64,000 nt of DNA from positions 186,001-250,000 of the forward strand of contig NZ_AP020337.1 in the NCBI RefSeq assembly GCF_009176725.1. Direction: 5' to 3'. How positions within the stretch are numbered: the stretch's first letter is position 1; each line of letters starts with the position of its first letter. The notes below the pieces were generated by a model that was given only the letters and a program-made list of their open reading frames with translations, was not told the DNA's origin and made no database searches. The position numbers and the translations under genes are program-made. The stretch comes from Pseudomonas sp. KUIN-1 (GTDB taxonomy: Bacteria > Pseudomonadota > Gammaproteobacteria > Pseudomonadales > Pseudomonadaceae). This document shows, piece by piece, positions 9,895 through 20,600 of the stretch.

Positions 9895-10579
9895 GCTGGT
9901 GACGTTTGATCTTGACGACACGCTCTGGGACACCGCCCCTGCCATTGCCGGTGCCGAAGTCACGCTGCGTGACTGGCTGGGCGAACACGCGCCCAGGCTG
10001 GGAGCGGTTCCTGTCGAGCACCTGTGGGAAATCCGCTCGCGTCTGGTAGCCGAAGACCCGTCCTTCAAGCACCGCATCAGCGCCTTGCGCCGCCGCGTGC
10101 TGTTCCATGCGCTCGAAGATGCCGGCTACGACCCGGACGAGGCGCAGGACCTGGCGGACCGGGGCTTTGAAGTGTTCCTGCAGGGCCGTCATCAGGTGCA
10201 GATTTTCCCTGAGGTGCAACCGATGCTGGAAATTCTCGCCAAGACCTTCACGCTCGGCGTGATTACCAATGGCAATGCCGATGTGCGTCGTCTGGGGCTG
10301 GCGGACTACTTTGCCTTCGCGCTGTGCGCCGAGGACCTGGGCATCGGCAAGCCTGATCCGGCACCGTTCGTGGAGGCGTTGCGCCGCGCAAAGGTCGATG
10401 CCGGCGCGGCGGTGCATGTCGGTGACCATCCCAGGGACGATATCGCAGGTGCCCAGCAGGCCGGCATGCGCGCCATCTGGTACAACCCGCAAGGCAAGGC
10501 CTGGGATGCGGATCGACTGCCCGATGCCGAGATCCACAACCTGTCGCAACTGCCCGAGGTGCTGGCGCGCTGGGCCTGA
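9887..10579 (+). CDS. HAD-family hydrolase
   Basis: 230 residues with HAD motif [11 protein letters not shown] (nucleophile D then acid D), motif [11 protein letters not shown] (Thr/Asn), and motifs [13 protein letters not shown] and [10 protein letters not shown]. It is a subfamily IA phosphatase of the YigB type, which in E. coli lies downstream of xerC and acts on FMN; a phosphosugar or FMN substrate is therefore plausible. ATG 9887 has AAAGGAG at 9874-9880 upstream and overlaps xerC by 8 bases, indicating translational coupling. Confidence 0.9.
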   Translation: MIKLVTFDLDDTLWDTAPAIAGAEVTLRDWLGEHAPRLGAVPVEHLWEIRSRLVAEDPSFKHRISALRRRVLFHALEDAGYDPDEAQDLADRGFEVFLQGRHQVQIFPEVQPMLEILAKTFTLGVITNGNADVRRLGLADYFAFALCAEDLGIGKPDPAPFVEALRRAKVDAGAAVHVGDHPRDDIAGAQQAGMRAIWYNPQGKAWDADRLPDAEIHNLSQLPEVLARWA

Positions 10580-10603
10580 AGGCGCACTGACAGGCGCGCA
10601 TAG

Positions 10604-10630
10604 AAAAGCCCGCAGCGACGGCGGGCTTTT
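10604..10630. terminator. Bidirectional terminator between the HAD gene and sutA
   Basis: AAAAGCCCGC (10604-10613), loop AGCGACG, GCGGGCTTTT (10621-10630). A and T runs on both sides let it serve both convergent genes. Confidence 0.85.
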
Positions 10631-10649
10631 CTCATACAGTCATGCAGCC

Positions 10650-10976
10650 TCAGATAGGGCGGCTACCGTATTTGTTGTCAGGCTTCTTGGGCGGATCGGC
10701 GACCACGTTGGCCTCCACTTCCTGCACCTTGCCGCCACGCGCCAGGAATTCTTCCATGGCACGTGCCAGCGCATCGCGCTCCTTGTTCTTGGCTTCCACG
10801 CTGGGCAGTTCATCGACCGAGACTGCAGCCTTGGCCTTGCCTTTTGCGGCAGGTGCCGGAACGTCATCGTCTACTTCGACCGGGTCGTCGCCGGGAGCAG
10901 CTGCAAGCTCCTCACCGTCCTCTTCGCCTTCCAGGTCGTCTTCCAGATCGTCCTTAATATCGTCGTCGTCGCTCAT
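10650..10976 (-). CDS. sutA: RNA polymerase-associated regulator SutA
   Basis: 108 residues. A very acidic disordered N-terminus (MSDDDDIKDDLEDDLEGEED), a central helix (ERDALARAMEEFLARGGKVQEV) and a conserved tail ending PDNKYGSRPI match SutA, first described in P. aeruginosa as a protein that binds RNA polymerase and promotes ribosomal and other transcription during slow growth. ATG 10976 is favoured over an upstream start at 10988 because GAGG lies 6 bases before it. Confidence 0.88.
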   Translation of the reverse strand: MSDDDDIKDDLEDDLEGEEDGEELAAAPGDDPVEVDDDVPAPAAKGKAKAAVSVDELPSVEAKNKERDALARAMEEFLARGGKVQEVEANVVADPPKKPDNKYGSRPI

Positions 10977-11074
10977 GTTGTACCTCATGACTTGCGAAAG
11001 CTGATTAGTTATAGCCCAACCGCCCAGAATTGCTAAGGCAACCGGAAAAATTCAACAACCGCTGACCTCAGCGG

Positions 11075-11500
11075 TTATGTCCACTCACCCTGAAGGGTGG
11101 CCAGGACGTTACGAGACCCACCAGCGTCTCGATGTTCGCCCAGGTAAATACCTTGCCAGGTGCCCAGCGCCAGTCGCCCTGCCGTAACCGGCAACAGCAA
11201 CTGGCAGCCCAGCAGACTGGCCTTGAAATGCGCTGGCAAGTCATCAGGGCCTTCGTCGTCATGTTCGTAGCCGTCCACGCCCTGGGGCACCAGACGGTTG
11301 AAAAAACGCTCAAAGTCGCGACGTACCGCCGGATCGGCATTTTCGTTGACGGTCAACGAAGCCGAGGTATGTTGCAGCCATACATGCAGTAGCCCGACAC
11401 GACAACCGCGCAACGGGGGCAACCCCGCGACTATCTCGTCAGTCACCAGATGGAACCCACGGGGCCTGGCCCGCAAGGCAATCCTGGATTGATGCCACAT
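11075..11500 (-). CDS. YjbQ / UPF0047 family protein
   Basis: 141 residues. The family signature segments are present: [17 protein letters not shown], then [16 protein letters not shown], and [13 protein letters not shown] with the conserved histidine. Members have secondary thiamine-phosphate synthase activity in vitro; their main cellular role is uncertain. ATG 11500 is chosen because GGAG lies 6 bases upstream, and the protein then starts MWHQSRI. Confidence 0.85.
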   Translation of the reverse strand: MWHQSRIALRARPRGFHLVTDEIVAGLPPLRGCRVGLLHVWLQHTSASLTVNENADPAVRRDFERFFNRLVPQGVDGYEHDDEGPDDLPAHFKASLLGCQLLLPVTAGRLALGTWQGIYLGEHRDAGGSRNVLATLQGEWT

Positions 11501-11700
11501 ACCGTTCTCCGCACCTTCGGCGCGCATTCTAACTCGACTGAGAAAAAAGCAAAGCGCGCAATAAACCGGCTTCCCTGCAAGTTGACGAAGACGGTGGCAA
11601 CCTCGTTACCTGCGCTGTGTCACGGTGCCGAGATCATTGACACGGGCAAGATCAATGACAGCAAAAAGCGGCGGTATATCCACAAACGTCAGACAAAAAA

Positions 11701-11727
11701 AATGCCCGGAGACCGGGCATTCTTTTT
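11701..11727 (-). terminator. Terminator after amtB
   Basis: AATGCCCGG (11701-11709), a 3-base loop and CCGGGCATT (11713-11721), with T6 on the plus strand and, for the minus strand, the run of T opposite the A8 at 11694-11702. Confidence 0.8.
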
Positions 11728-11742
11728 TGCGCAGGCCAAAGC

Positions 11743-13080
11743 TTACAAGTTGTAGCCACGCTCGTTGTGTTGCGCAAGGTCCAGACCGACAGACTCTTCC
11801 TCGTCGGTGACGCGCAGACCCATGACCGCATCCAGCACCTTGAGGATGATGAAGGTCACGATTGCGGTGTAGACAACGGTGAACGCGACGCCCTTGAACT
11901 GAATCCAGACCTGAGCACCGATGTCGGTCACGGTGCCGAAGCCGCCCAGTGCAGGTGCTGCGAAAACACCGGTCAGGATGGCGCCGACGATACCGCCGAT
12001 GCCGTGAACGCCGAACGCATCCAAGGAGTCGTCGTAGCCCAGCTTGCGCTTGAGGCTGGTCGCGCAGAAGAAGCAGATCACGCCTGCTGCCAGACCGATG
12101 ATCAGCGCGCCCATCGGGCCGACGGTACCGGCCGCAGGGGTAACGGCAACCAGGCCGGCAACCACACCAGAGGCAATACCCAGAGCACTTGGCTTACCGT
12201 GAGTCAGCCACTCGGCGAACATCCAGCCCAGTGCGGCGGCCGCGGTAGCGATTTGAGTGACCAGCATGGCCATACCGGCAGTACCGTTGGCTGCGGCGGC
12301 GGAACCGGCGTTGAAGCCGAACCAGCCGACCCAGAGCATCGCTGCGCCGATCAGGGTGTAACCCAGGTTGTGCGGCGCCATCGGCGTGGTCGGGAAGCCT
12401 TTGCGCTTGCCCAGTACCAGGCACGCTACCAGACCGGCTACACCGGCGTTGATATGTACGACGGTACCGCCAGCGAAGTCCAGAACGCCCCAGTCCCACA
12501 ACAGGCCACCGACGCCGCCCCAGACCATGTGGGCGATTGGCGCGTAGACCAGAGTGAACCAGATACCCATGAACACCAGCATCGCGGAGAACTTCATGCG
12601 TTCTGCGAAGGCGCCGACAATCAGGGCAGGGGTGATGATCGCGAAGGTCATCTGGAAGGTGACGAACACCGCCTCAGGGAACAACGCAGCAGGACCGGTA
12701 ATGCTTGCCGGCGTGATGCCTGCCAGGAACGCTTTACCCATACCGCCAAAGAAGGAATTGAAGTTGACGACGCCCGCTTCCATACCGGTTGTGTCAAACG
12801 CGATGCTGTAGCCGTAGACGACCCACAGGATGCTGATCAGACCGGTGATGGCGAAGCACTGCATCATCACCGACAGAATGTTCTTGGAACGAACCATGCC
12901 GCCGTAGAACAGCGCGAGACCGGGGATGGTCATGAACAGGACCAGAGCGGTCGAGGTCAGCATCCATGCAGTGTCGCCAGAGTTCAGCACCGGCTCGGCC
13001 ACTGGATCAGCCGCCAGGGCAAGACCAGGTAATGCGAGGGACAACAGGGCACCGAGCCCTGCGAATTGACGCAGAGTCAT
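11743..13080 (-). CDS. amtB: Ammonium transporter AmtB
   Basis: 445 residues. An N-terminal signal peptide (MTLRQFAGLGALLSLALPGLALA) is followed by 11 hydrophobic spans. The twin histidines of the ammonia channel are in GGTVVHINAG and DAFGVHGIGGI. It conducts ammonia/ammonium into the cell when nitrogen is scarce and is blocked by unmodified GlnK, which is encoded 33 bases upstream in the same operon. Confidence 0.96.
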   Translation of the reverse strand: MTLRQFAGLGALLSLALPGLALAADPVAEPVLNSGDTAWMLTSTALVLFMTIPGLALFYGGMVRSKNILSVMMQCFAITGLISILWVVYGYSIAFDTTGMEAGVVNFNSFFGGMGKAFLAGITPASITGPAALFPEAVFVTFQMTFAIITPALIVGAFAERMKFSAMLVFMGIWFTLVYAPIAHMVWGGVGGLLWDWGVLDFAGGTVVHINAGVAGLVACLVLGKRKGFPTTPMAPHNLGYTLIGAAMLWVGWFGFNAGSAAAANGTAGMAMLVTQIATAAAALGWMFAEWLTHGKPSALGIASGVVAGLVAVTPAAGTVGPMGALIIGLAAGVICFFCATSLKRKLGYDDSLDAFGVHGIGGIVGAILTGVFAAPALGGFGTVTDIGAQVWIQFKGVAFTVVYTAIVTFIILKVLDAVMGLRVTDEEESVGLDLAQHNERGYNL

Positions 13081-13113
13081 ATTGTTTTCTCCTGGGGCGT
13101 TGGGTTTGGCGGC

Positions 13114-13503
<390 letters not shown>

Positions 13504-13660
13504 TCAAGTCTAAGCGCAGTGTCTGGCTTTGTAACGTGTCGGCCGCCTGATCAGGCCAGACCCACTCCAGAAAACCGCTTCTGACGAAACACTTCCCCGC
13601 TCCGCCTGCCGCACTGCATTCGTCACAGCGACTGCATCAGTGCATGGGTCATAAGCCACT

Positions 13661-13677
13661 AAGCAGAAAGCTTGCCA
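13661..13677 (-). promoter_or_regulatory. Sigma-54 (-24/-12) promoter for glnK-amtB
   Basis: On the minus strand the sequence reads TGGCAAGCTTTCTGCTT. GG and GC are separated by exactly 10 bases and the elements match TGGCAC-N5-TTGCT closely. Transcription would begin near 13650, leaving a leader of roughly 200 bases before glnK. RpoN/NtrC control of glnK is well established in proteobacteria. Confidence 0.65.
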
Positions 13678-13751
13678 TCTCGCGAATATTCATTGAATAC
13701 AGGCTCTTGGGCTGGTTTTGCACAACCTTGCAGGGTCTATCATGGAGCTAA

Positions 13752-13768
13752 TGCACAGCAATGGTGCT
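13752..13768. promoter_or_regulatory. NtrC-type enhancer site upstream of glnK
   Basis: TGCACAGCAATGGTGCT is a near-match to the 17-bp NtrC palindrome TGCACYANNNTGGTGCA. It lies about 110 bases upstream of the predicted sigma-54 start, the usual enhancer distance. A weaker half-site occurs at 13718-13734. Confidence 0.55.
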
Positions 13769-13869
13769 CATGTGCCCGTCACTGCGCTCCATAAGCGTGC
13801 ATTGCGCCCTCGGGATTGACTATAGACACTGCGTGTTACACTGCCGGCCTCTGATTCAGGAAAATAACC

Positions 13870-14145
13870 ATGCTCGCGCCCAAAGCCTTTCTTGACGCTC
13901 TCAGCGGCCACGCCTCTCGCCTGTTCAATGGCGAAACGCCTGTATCGCGCAACGAATTCGAAACCCAGTTCAAGGCCCTGCTGCAAAGCGGCTTCAGCAA
14001 ACTGGATCTGGTCAGCCGTGAAGAGTTCGACAGCCAGATGGCCGTCCTCGCCCGCACCCGCGCCCGCCTGGAAGCGCTGGAGGCCAAGATGGCCGAGCTG
14101 GAAGAGAAGGCTGGCGGGGCCGCTGGGACTGAAAAAGCCGAATAA
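13870..14145 (+). CDS. ubiK: Ubiquinone biosynthesis accessory factor UbiK
   Basis: 91 residues. N-terminal MLAPKAFLDALSGHASRL and a C-terminal coiled coil (FDSQMAVLARTRARLEALEAKMAELEEKA) are typical of the UbiK/YqiC family, a trimeric membrane-associated protein that binds the Ubi hydroxylase complex in aerobic ubiquinone synthesis. TTGACT at 13816 and TACACT at 13837 make a possible but tightly spaced promoter. The gene normally found next in pseudomonads is comM; here 19 kb intervene. Confidence 0.87.
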   Translation: MLAPKAFLDALSGHASRLFNGETPVSRNEFETQFKALLQSGFSKLDLVSREEFDSQMAVLARTRARLEALEAKMAELEEKAGGAAGTEKAE

Positions 14146-14383
14146 GGGTTTCCTTGTTTTACTCAGTGCGCTGCAGCGCTGAACGTTGTCATGCACAACG
14201 GGGCAGGCACCTGACCTGCTCGCGAAGCGAGATGCTCAAACGTGTACTGGCCTTCGCGTCGCAGCCATGAATCGCTCCGGATTTCAGTGATACAGTTTCG
14301 CGCCGAAATACGCTAACGTCTCGGCGCGCCAGTCATGGGCTGGCCACTCCTCCCGGCTATTCGAACGTTCTATGGATGGAAGC

Positions 14384-15001
14384 ATGACTGACAAACGTCC
14401 CCTTATTCACTGCTCCCTGGCCGCAACCCTGTGGTTGTGTGTCGGCACGTCGGTTTTCGCTCAGGACACGGCACTGCATTCCGGCAAGTACGAGCAGTTG
14501 ATGCTGGCCGTGACGCCTGATCATCAGGTCGAGGGTTATTACTCGGAGACGCGCGGCGAGGCGTTCAGCTGTGCGTTCTATCTGCAAGGCAAGGTCGAGG
14601 CCGGGAAGGGCGCAGCGGTGTCGTCCTGGCTGGATGACGTCTACCCGGGAACACTAAAGGCCTCGGCTGATGGCGTGGTGCTGACGATCGGGCAAGGCCG
14701 GCAGCACCCCGGCTGCATGAACGTGTTGGCGCCGGACATCGCCACCGGCCTGGACCTGACCCGGACCGCCAGCAGGCAGTGGGTCGGTCTGGTGACCGTC
14801 ACGGCGGACAAGGCCTGGCTGCAAAAAACACCGAATGCCAAAGCCACCCGAGGCGCCTATATCGTCAAGGATGACGTTGTCGGGGTTCTGGCATTCAAGG
14901 ATGGTGCGGCTCAGGTCGAGCTCATCAATGCCGATGATCGCTCGTTTACCGGGTGGATCAGTCAGGACCAATATGCGCGGTTGGCCGCGCCCGGCCGCTG
15001 A
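14384..15001 (+). CDS. Secreted hypothetical protein
   Basis: 205 residues with an N-terminal signal peptide (positive start, hydrophobic core LAATLWLCVGTSVFA, cleavage before QDTA), so periplasmic or exported. It has two cysteines in the mature part. The C-terminal half (AWLQKTPNAKATRGAYIVKDDVVGV) resembles an SH3-like bacterial surface module by eye. I chose ATG 14384 because GGA at 14374-14376 is correctly spaced; ATG 14372 is in frame with no visible ribosome site. I recognise no specific family and its neighbours do not suggest a role. Confidence 0.65.
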   Translation: MTDKRPLIHCSLAATLWLCVGTSVFAQDTALHSGKYEQLMLAVTPDHQVEGYYSETRGEAFSCAFYLQGKVEAGKGAAVSSWLDDVYPGTLKASADGVVLTIGQGRQHPGCMNVLAPDIATGLDLTRTASRQWVGLVTVTADKAWLQKTPNAKATRGAYIVKDDVVGVLAFKDGAAQVELINADDRSFTGWISQDQYARLAAPGR

Positions 15002-15016
15002 TGTTGGACGGGCAGG

Positions 15017-15934
15017 TCAGCCAATCTGCCGCACTCGGCTGAGATCTGTCGAGGGTGGGCAGCCAAACTGGCGGCTGTACTCCCTGCTGAATTGCGAAGG
15101 GCTTTCATAGCCGACGCGATAGCAGGCGCTGGAGGCATCCAGGCCTTCATTGATGATCAGCCGTCGAGCCTCTTGCAGGCGCAGCTTTTTCTGGTACTGC
15201 AACGGGCTCATGGCGGTCAGCGCCTTGAATCGGTGGTGCAGCGTCGAATTGCCCAGGTTGGCCAGGCGCGCCAGCTCGTCGATGCGCAGCGGCTCGGTGT
15301 AATGACTGTTCAGCCAGTCGACCGCCCGCGTAACGCGATGCGTCTGCGAATCCCCGACCGCGATTTCGTAGAGTCGCCGCCCATTGTTGCCGCGCAGCAG
15401 CCGGTAGTAGAGCTCCCGAAGTGCAAGGGGCGCGAGCATAGCGATGTCGCGAGGCGTGTCGAGCAGGCGCACCAGCCGCAACACCGTCTCCAGCAATGGC
15501 TGATCCATTTGCTCAAGAAACAGGCCCCGCTGCGGCTCGTCCGGAACGCCGTTCAATGGCGTTTCCGCAATGAACTGGGCAATGTGCGCAGGCTCGAAAT
15601 CCAGACGAATACACAGATAGGGCGCCTCGCCACTCGCTTCCAGCACGCGCCCGGCGACCGGCACCGTCACCGCGACGATCAGGTAGTTGAGCGGATCGTA
15701 CACATACTGCTCATCGCCCAGCGCAACCTCCTTGCGACCTTGAACGATCACGCAAAGGGCTGGCCGATGCAGCGCATGAATCAGCTCGGACGGCGCATCG
15801 CAGCGGATAACGTGCAGCGGCGCAATAGCAGTTTCATAAACACCGGGTGCCGCAAAGCGCTGCATCAGCAACCGGATGATTTCACTCCGGCAAACATCGG
15901 TGCCCGGAGCACTCGCAGCATTCTGTGTATCCAT
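15017..15934 (-). CDS. AraC-family transcriptional regulator
   Basis: 305 residues. The N-terminal half is the AraC_N cupin-like sensor type (IAPLHVIRCDAPSELIHALHRPALCVIVQGRKEV), and the C-terminal 100 residues hold two helix-turn-helix motifs (RIDELARLANLGNSTLHHRFKA and ACYRVGYESPSQFSREYSRQFG). It is transcribed away from the SDR gene at 16170 across 235 bases, an arrangement typical of AraC_N regulators that control an adjacent reductase gene in response to reactive carbonyls or similar compounds; that link is inference. Confidence 0.88.
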   Translation of the reverse strand: MDTQNAASAPGTDVCRSEIIRLLMQRFAAPGVYETAIAPLHVIRCDAPSELIHALHRPALCVIVQGRKEVALGDEQYVYDPLNYLIVAVTVPVAGRVLEASGEAPYLCIRLDFEPAHIAQFIAETPLNGVPDEPQRGLFLEQMDQPLLETVLRLVRLLDTPRDIAMLAPLALRELYYRLLRGNNGRRLYEIAVGDSQTHRVTRAVDWLNSHYTEPLRIDELARLANLGNSTLHHRFKALTAMSPLQYQKKLRLQEARRLIINEGLDASSACYRVGYESPSQFSREYSRQFGCPPSTDLSRVRQIG

Positions 15935-16169
15935 GAATAACCCCGTCCCAGGTCAGTGTTGCTGTACGCCCATCCTTTGCATCGAACGCCATCATAGCGG
16001 CCATTGCGCGGCGATTCAGCGTAAGGCAGACCCACAGACAGGAATAGGCAAGTGCCGCGCAGGTATCGGCATGCACGCAGTGATGAGCGACTCGTAGCAT
16101 GGCCATTGCAATCAGTTTGAGCCACGCGCTGAAGCTGAGCCACCGATGACTTCACGAGGAAAGCCAGTC

Positions 16170-16904
16170 ATGTCGAACATTCAAGGCAAGGTTGTACTGA
16201 TCACCGGCGCCAGCAGCGGCATTGGCGAAGCTGCCGCCCGACTCATCGCCGCCAAGGGCGCACACGTGGTACTGGGCGCTCGGCGCAGCGAGCGTCTGCA
16301 GACGCTGGCGGCAGACATCGAAGCGCAGGGCGGCTCGGCACGCTTCCGCGCGCTGGACGTGACCGATGCGCTCGACATGCAGGCCTTTGCCGACTTCGCC
16401 AAACACGCGTTTGGCAAGATCGACGTGATCATCAACAACGCCGGCATCATGCCCCTTTCGCCGCTCGCCGCGCTGAAAATCGCAGAGTGGAACCAGATGC
16501 TCGACGTCAACGTGCGCGGCGTACTGCACGGCATCGCCGCCGTGCTGCCGAGCATGCAAGCGCAAGGGCACGGTCAGATCATCAACATCTCGTCCATCGG
16601 CGGCCTCGCCGTTTCCCCGACCGCCGCAGTGTACTGCGCCACCAAATTCGCTGTTCGCGCCATCTCCGATGGCCTTCGGCAGGAAACCGACAAAATCCGC
16701 GTCACCGTCGTCTGCCCCGGCGTGGTCGAATCAGAACTGGCGGACTCGATTTCCGACGAGACCGCGCGCGAGGCGATGAAAGCGTTTCGAAAGGTTGCCC
16801 TGGAGCCGGATGCGATCGCACGTGCGCTTGTTTATGCAATCGAGCAGCCGGACGGGGTGGATGTGAGCGAGATTGTGGTGCGGCCTACGGGGAGTGCTTA
16901 TTGA
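16170..16904 (+). CDS. SDR-family NAD(P)-dependent oxidoreductase
   Basis: 244 residues, classical short-chain dehydrogenase. The cofactor motif is TGASSGIGEAAARL, followed by NNAG (INNAGIMP), the catalytic serine in INISSIGG and YxxxK as YCATKF. ARRSE after the second strand suggests NADP preference. The start at 16170 is preferred because GAGGA (16156-16160) precedes it; the frame extends to 16146 without a ribosome site. Substrate unknown. It is divergent from the AraC regulator that probably controls it. Confidence 0.88.
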   Translation: MSNIQGKVVLITGASSGIGEAAARLIAAKGAHVVLGARRSERLQTLAADIEAQGGSARFRALDVTDALDMQAFADFAKHAFGKIDVIINNAGIMPLSPLAALKIAEWNQMLDVNVRGVLHGIAAVLPSMQAQGHGQIINISSIGGLAVSPTAAVYCATKFAVRAISDGLRQETDKIRVTVVCPGVVESELADSISDETAREAMKAFRKVALEPDAIARALVYAIEQPDGVDVSEIVVRPTGSAY

Positions 16905-16919
16905 GACCGGTAATGAGGA

Positions 16920-17603
16920 CTACCACTTCCAGGCCCTTTCGGTGAACTCGGCCGTTGGAGGCAGCGCGCCGCGGAGAAACGCGAGGTATTTGTTGAACAG
17001 GACCTCGTGCTGGAACCGGGCCTCGAAGCCAAGTGTGACGTCGGTGCGGTGCGTGATGATCATGAGGCGCTTTCGGTCGACGGTGACGAAGTTGTACTCG
17101 GCCCATGGCAGGCTTTGTTCATGGTGGATGGGGTTTTCCCAGTTCAGCAGCTTGATCGCTGCGATAAAGGCCATGGCCACGGGGCCGATCAGGAACAGCA
17201 GCGAGCCGGTGAAGAGTGCTACAAAAACGAATATCAGGATGACGGCTATGGCGATGCCCTTGAAAAGGGATGAGGCGAAGTCGGGGTAGTGGAGGTAGTA
17301 CTCTACGAGGGCGTGGTGGGTGGTGATGGTGTAGTTGTAGATAGTTTTTTGGCGGATGAGGAGGCCTATGTAGTAAGCGAGGTTTCCTACGAATGCTAAT
17401 ATTACAGTAGTTAGCAAGTAGGGGGTTTCCAAGAAGCTATCCAAGCCTCCCCAGATAAAGAGTGAGCAGACGACTAAATGCATAGTGGTGAATATAAGCT
17501 GCGTGGTCATTATTTCCTTAGGTGGTCTCGCCAGTGTTTTGATTTTCCAGCTTAGAATGTTTTTACTCACTAGCAGGTTCAACGCTTTTTCTTGCTTAGT
17601 CAT
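16920..17603 (-). CDS. Putative immunity protein for the VasX-like effector (membrane protein)
   Basis: 227 residues with hydrophobic spans at about residues 34-53, 60-82 and two in the 115-152 stretch (GIAIAVILIFVFVALF, LLFLIGPVAMAFIAAIKLL), and a charged C-terminal domain. It begins with ATG overlapping the TGA of the effector gene (ATGA at 17600-17603), the usual layout for effector-immunity pairs. A multi-pass inner-membrane protein is what one expects to protect against a pore-forming toxin. I recognise no named family; role is inferred from position and topology. Confidence 0.7.
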   Translation of the reverse strand: MTKQEKALNLLVSKNILSWKIKTLARPPKEIMTTQLIFTTMHLVVCSLFIWGGLDSFLETPYLLTTVILAFVGNLAYYIGLLIRQKTIYNYTITTHHALVEYYLHYPDFASSLFKGIAIAVILIFVFVALFTGSLLFLIGPVAMAFIAAIKLLNWENPIHHEQSLPWAEYNFVTVDRKRLMIITHRTDVTLGFEARFQHEVLFNKYLAFLRGALPPTAEFTERAWKW

Positions 17604-20600
17604 GAAGGCGTATCCGCTGCGATTTCTAGGGTCAGCGCGCCAGCTCTGCTTGATTTTGTAACTTCAAGTTCTATCGCGGTCAGGCCGTCGATCGCAGTAT
17701 CGCCTCTTGTACTCAGTTCCATCTGAAACAGATAGCCTTTATCGTCTTCGCGGGCGTTCACCAAGCTGTACGGGTACCAGATTTGCAACTCAAGATATAT
17801 TGCGTCCTCGTCGAGCGGCACCCATGTTTCCCATATGAGGTCTTCTTTCTCAGGAGGCATTCGAGGGTAGGTACAGTCTTCACTGGCCTTGATAGTTGGT
17901 TTATTAGTGAGCATTCCAAACTGCTCCACCTTCCTGAATTGCCCTCGGTTTAAAAAAGCCTCATGTATTGAAGTCGCTATTTTGTCTACAGGCAGGACGC
18001 CCCACGGGCGCTTGCTACTGACAATGTTAAAGTGCACAGACTCACCGCGTACTAGGTTCGGCAAGCGCACCTGAATTCCTGCGCCATTTTGTACGGCCAC
18101 GCTCATGTGATCGCCTTTACCAAGATAACGATCCTCGTAATTGACAGTGGTTTTTACATGGATCTGTGGAGATAACTGAATTTCCATCAAGGCACTGATT
18201 TCTTCATTCCTGCCATTTGCAGTTTCGAGGTAGCGTTGATCCATGGTTTTCGACCAGCAGCACCTGCTCAACCACAAACCGATGCTGTCTCGCTTGAAAT
18301 AATTCAAAGCCATGGTAGCGAAAAGATAAATAAGGCCAGCCACTAGCAGGGCCACACTGAACCATGGATTCATCACAATAGCGGTAGAGGTGCCAGCGGG
18401 AAATAAGCCCGCCACTAACTGAGCACCTGAGCCGATGCCCATTAAGCCTACAGAAATACCTTTTAAGGTTATCCAGTATTTTTCTTCTGAAGTACCAACC
18501 CCGGCTGAATCATCAATAATATCCAATAGCTCCAGCGTTGCCGCCGCTACCCCAAACGCCCCCATCGCCACCATCGAAACCCTGAACCCACGTATGGCAT
18601 CACCCCATGCAAGATTTCCCTTCGCCCTCCAATAACCCGCAGAGCGATCCAGAATCCCGACATTCTTGCCATCGATCAGCACCGGCGTCGCATCCCTGAT
18701 AACCGCCCACGGTGCTTCAACAAACACCGCCATCAACAGGTTAAAGCTATACCCCAATCCATACGTCACCTTGCCAATATCCTTGGTGCTGAAGTTTCCG
18801 TCTCGAGTAAGGTCGCGATAGGTAAAGGCGGTGTTGATGAAGTTGAGCATGATCACGCCCCAGGTGATCGAGCCGGCAATCCCTCCCAGTCCATCGAGCC
18901 AGCGCCTGGCGCTGGTCAGCCAGTCTTTGGCGATGGCTTTGCCGGACTGGACGTGCAGGCGAATCTCGTCCTGCAACTGCTTGGCGTATTGGTTGTTCTG
19001 AAAGTCGAGCAGGGCGGGCATGCTCAGTTCGTGCAGGCGAAGCTTTTGCTCGAGCGCGCGCAGGTGGCTGGCGATGCTTTTACGGGGTTTGTAAGCGGTT
19101 GGGTAGAGCCAGCTGCGGCGGGTGTCGCTGATCTGTTTGTTGAGTACCTGCCACTCACTGATCCAGTTTTTCAGCTTCGCGAGCATTGTGTGATCGATTG
19201 CAACACGCGCCTTTGAGTCGAGCAAAATCTGGCCGATCAACAGTGTTTGAATCAGAGCGACGATGTTCTGCTGCTTGCCCACCGCCATGCGGCTGTCTAT
19301 GGGCACCCAGGCCAGCAGGATACTTTCGAACGTTGCCTTGCCTGCGCTGCTGGCCAGTTGGCCGAGGGCTTTGAAGGTGTCCTGAACAGGTTGTTTCAGC
19401 GCCTTCATCCACGGCTTGTCGGCAAAGCCCTGGTGATTGAGCGTGCCGTTGAGTTCGCCGATGCGGGTGGCCAGGTTGGTGATGTCGCCGAGGCCGTTCA
19501 GCAGTGCGTTAGCTTCCTGGTGTAGGGCGTGCTTGAGCGCCGGTGAGAAGCCGTAGCGCAACGTGCCAAACAGGCTGCTGTCGTTGGCCTCCTGTTCGGC
19601 GAGCCAGGCGCTGGCGGCGTTGTCCTGAGCGTAAATGATCTGCAGATTGAGCATTAGCGTTTGCAGGTACAGCAGGCTTTCAGGGTGAGAGGTGTCGATA
19701 AACAGCTTGAGGGGTTCTGTACTCAGATGAGTCGACCATTGCCGGAAATCGCTTTGCGTGTCACGCACCTGCTGCAGCAGTGTGTCGCCGGTTGGCAGGT
19801 GCCGCTGAAGGTACTGACGCGCACCGCTCAGATCGACCTCGCGCCGCCATTTGTGGCGATCTTTCCAGGCTTGCAGGGCCTGGTCGGTCGGAGCGCTGCC
19901 GTAACGCGCCTGAAGCGATCTGCGCATCTCCGGACTCTTGAAAATATCCGGCAGCAACAGCACGCCACCGGGAGCGGTGTTGTTGCCGATCTGCTCTTGT
20001 TCAAACATGCATTGTTCAAAATAGGCTTCGACGTCGCTCAGGTACTGGTGGGTAAGCGCCGCATTGCCGCGCACTGATGCCGGCAATTGTTCCGGTTCGC
20101 CTTCAGCGCCACACAGTGCGGTGACAGTCTGGGCGATCTGGATCTTGTGTTCGTGCTCGGCTTGCCAGTTGCGGTAAGCGGCCTGATCGGCGGCCAGTTG
20201 CATGCCCAGATCGTTGAAAATGGCCAGCGGATCTTCGAGGGCGATGAGCAGAGAGCTGTCCTGATCTTCAACGCTGCCCTGCCAGAAAACGTCAGCGCCG
20301 ATTGGCGAAAACAGTGCCTTAACTTCATCGCTATCCGAAGGCGGGCGAGCAGCAGGAATCGCCGAGTCTGCAAACCGGTCATCATCGACCACATACTCCT
20401 TGTCGATGTCCGCCACCGCCTCGGCGATACGGTTCAATGGCAAGGTATCCGGCTCGGCCATGGTCGTGCAGTAGCGTTTCAGATCCAGCGCTTTCATCCA
20501 TGAATCGCGGCTTGCCGGGTTCGAACGCAGGTGTTCGCAGATTCGCCAGGACCACTGCTGCGCTGAAAAGGCGATGCGCAGCAGGTTGTTTCGCGGATAG

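Noticed and set aside
11767..13032. 421-codon plus-strand frame opposite amtB
   Set aside because: Shadow of amtB; no ribosome site and no domain-like sequence.
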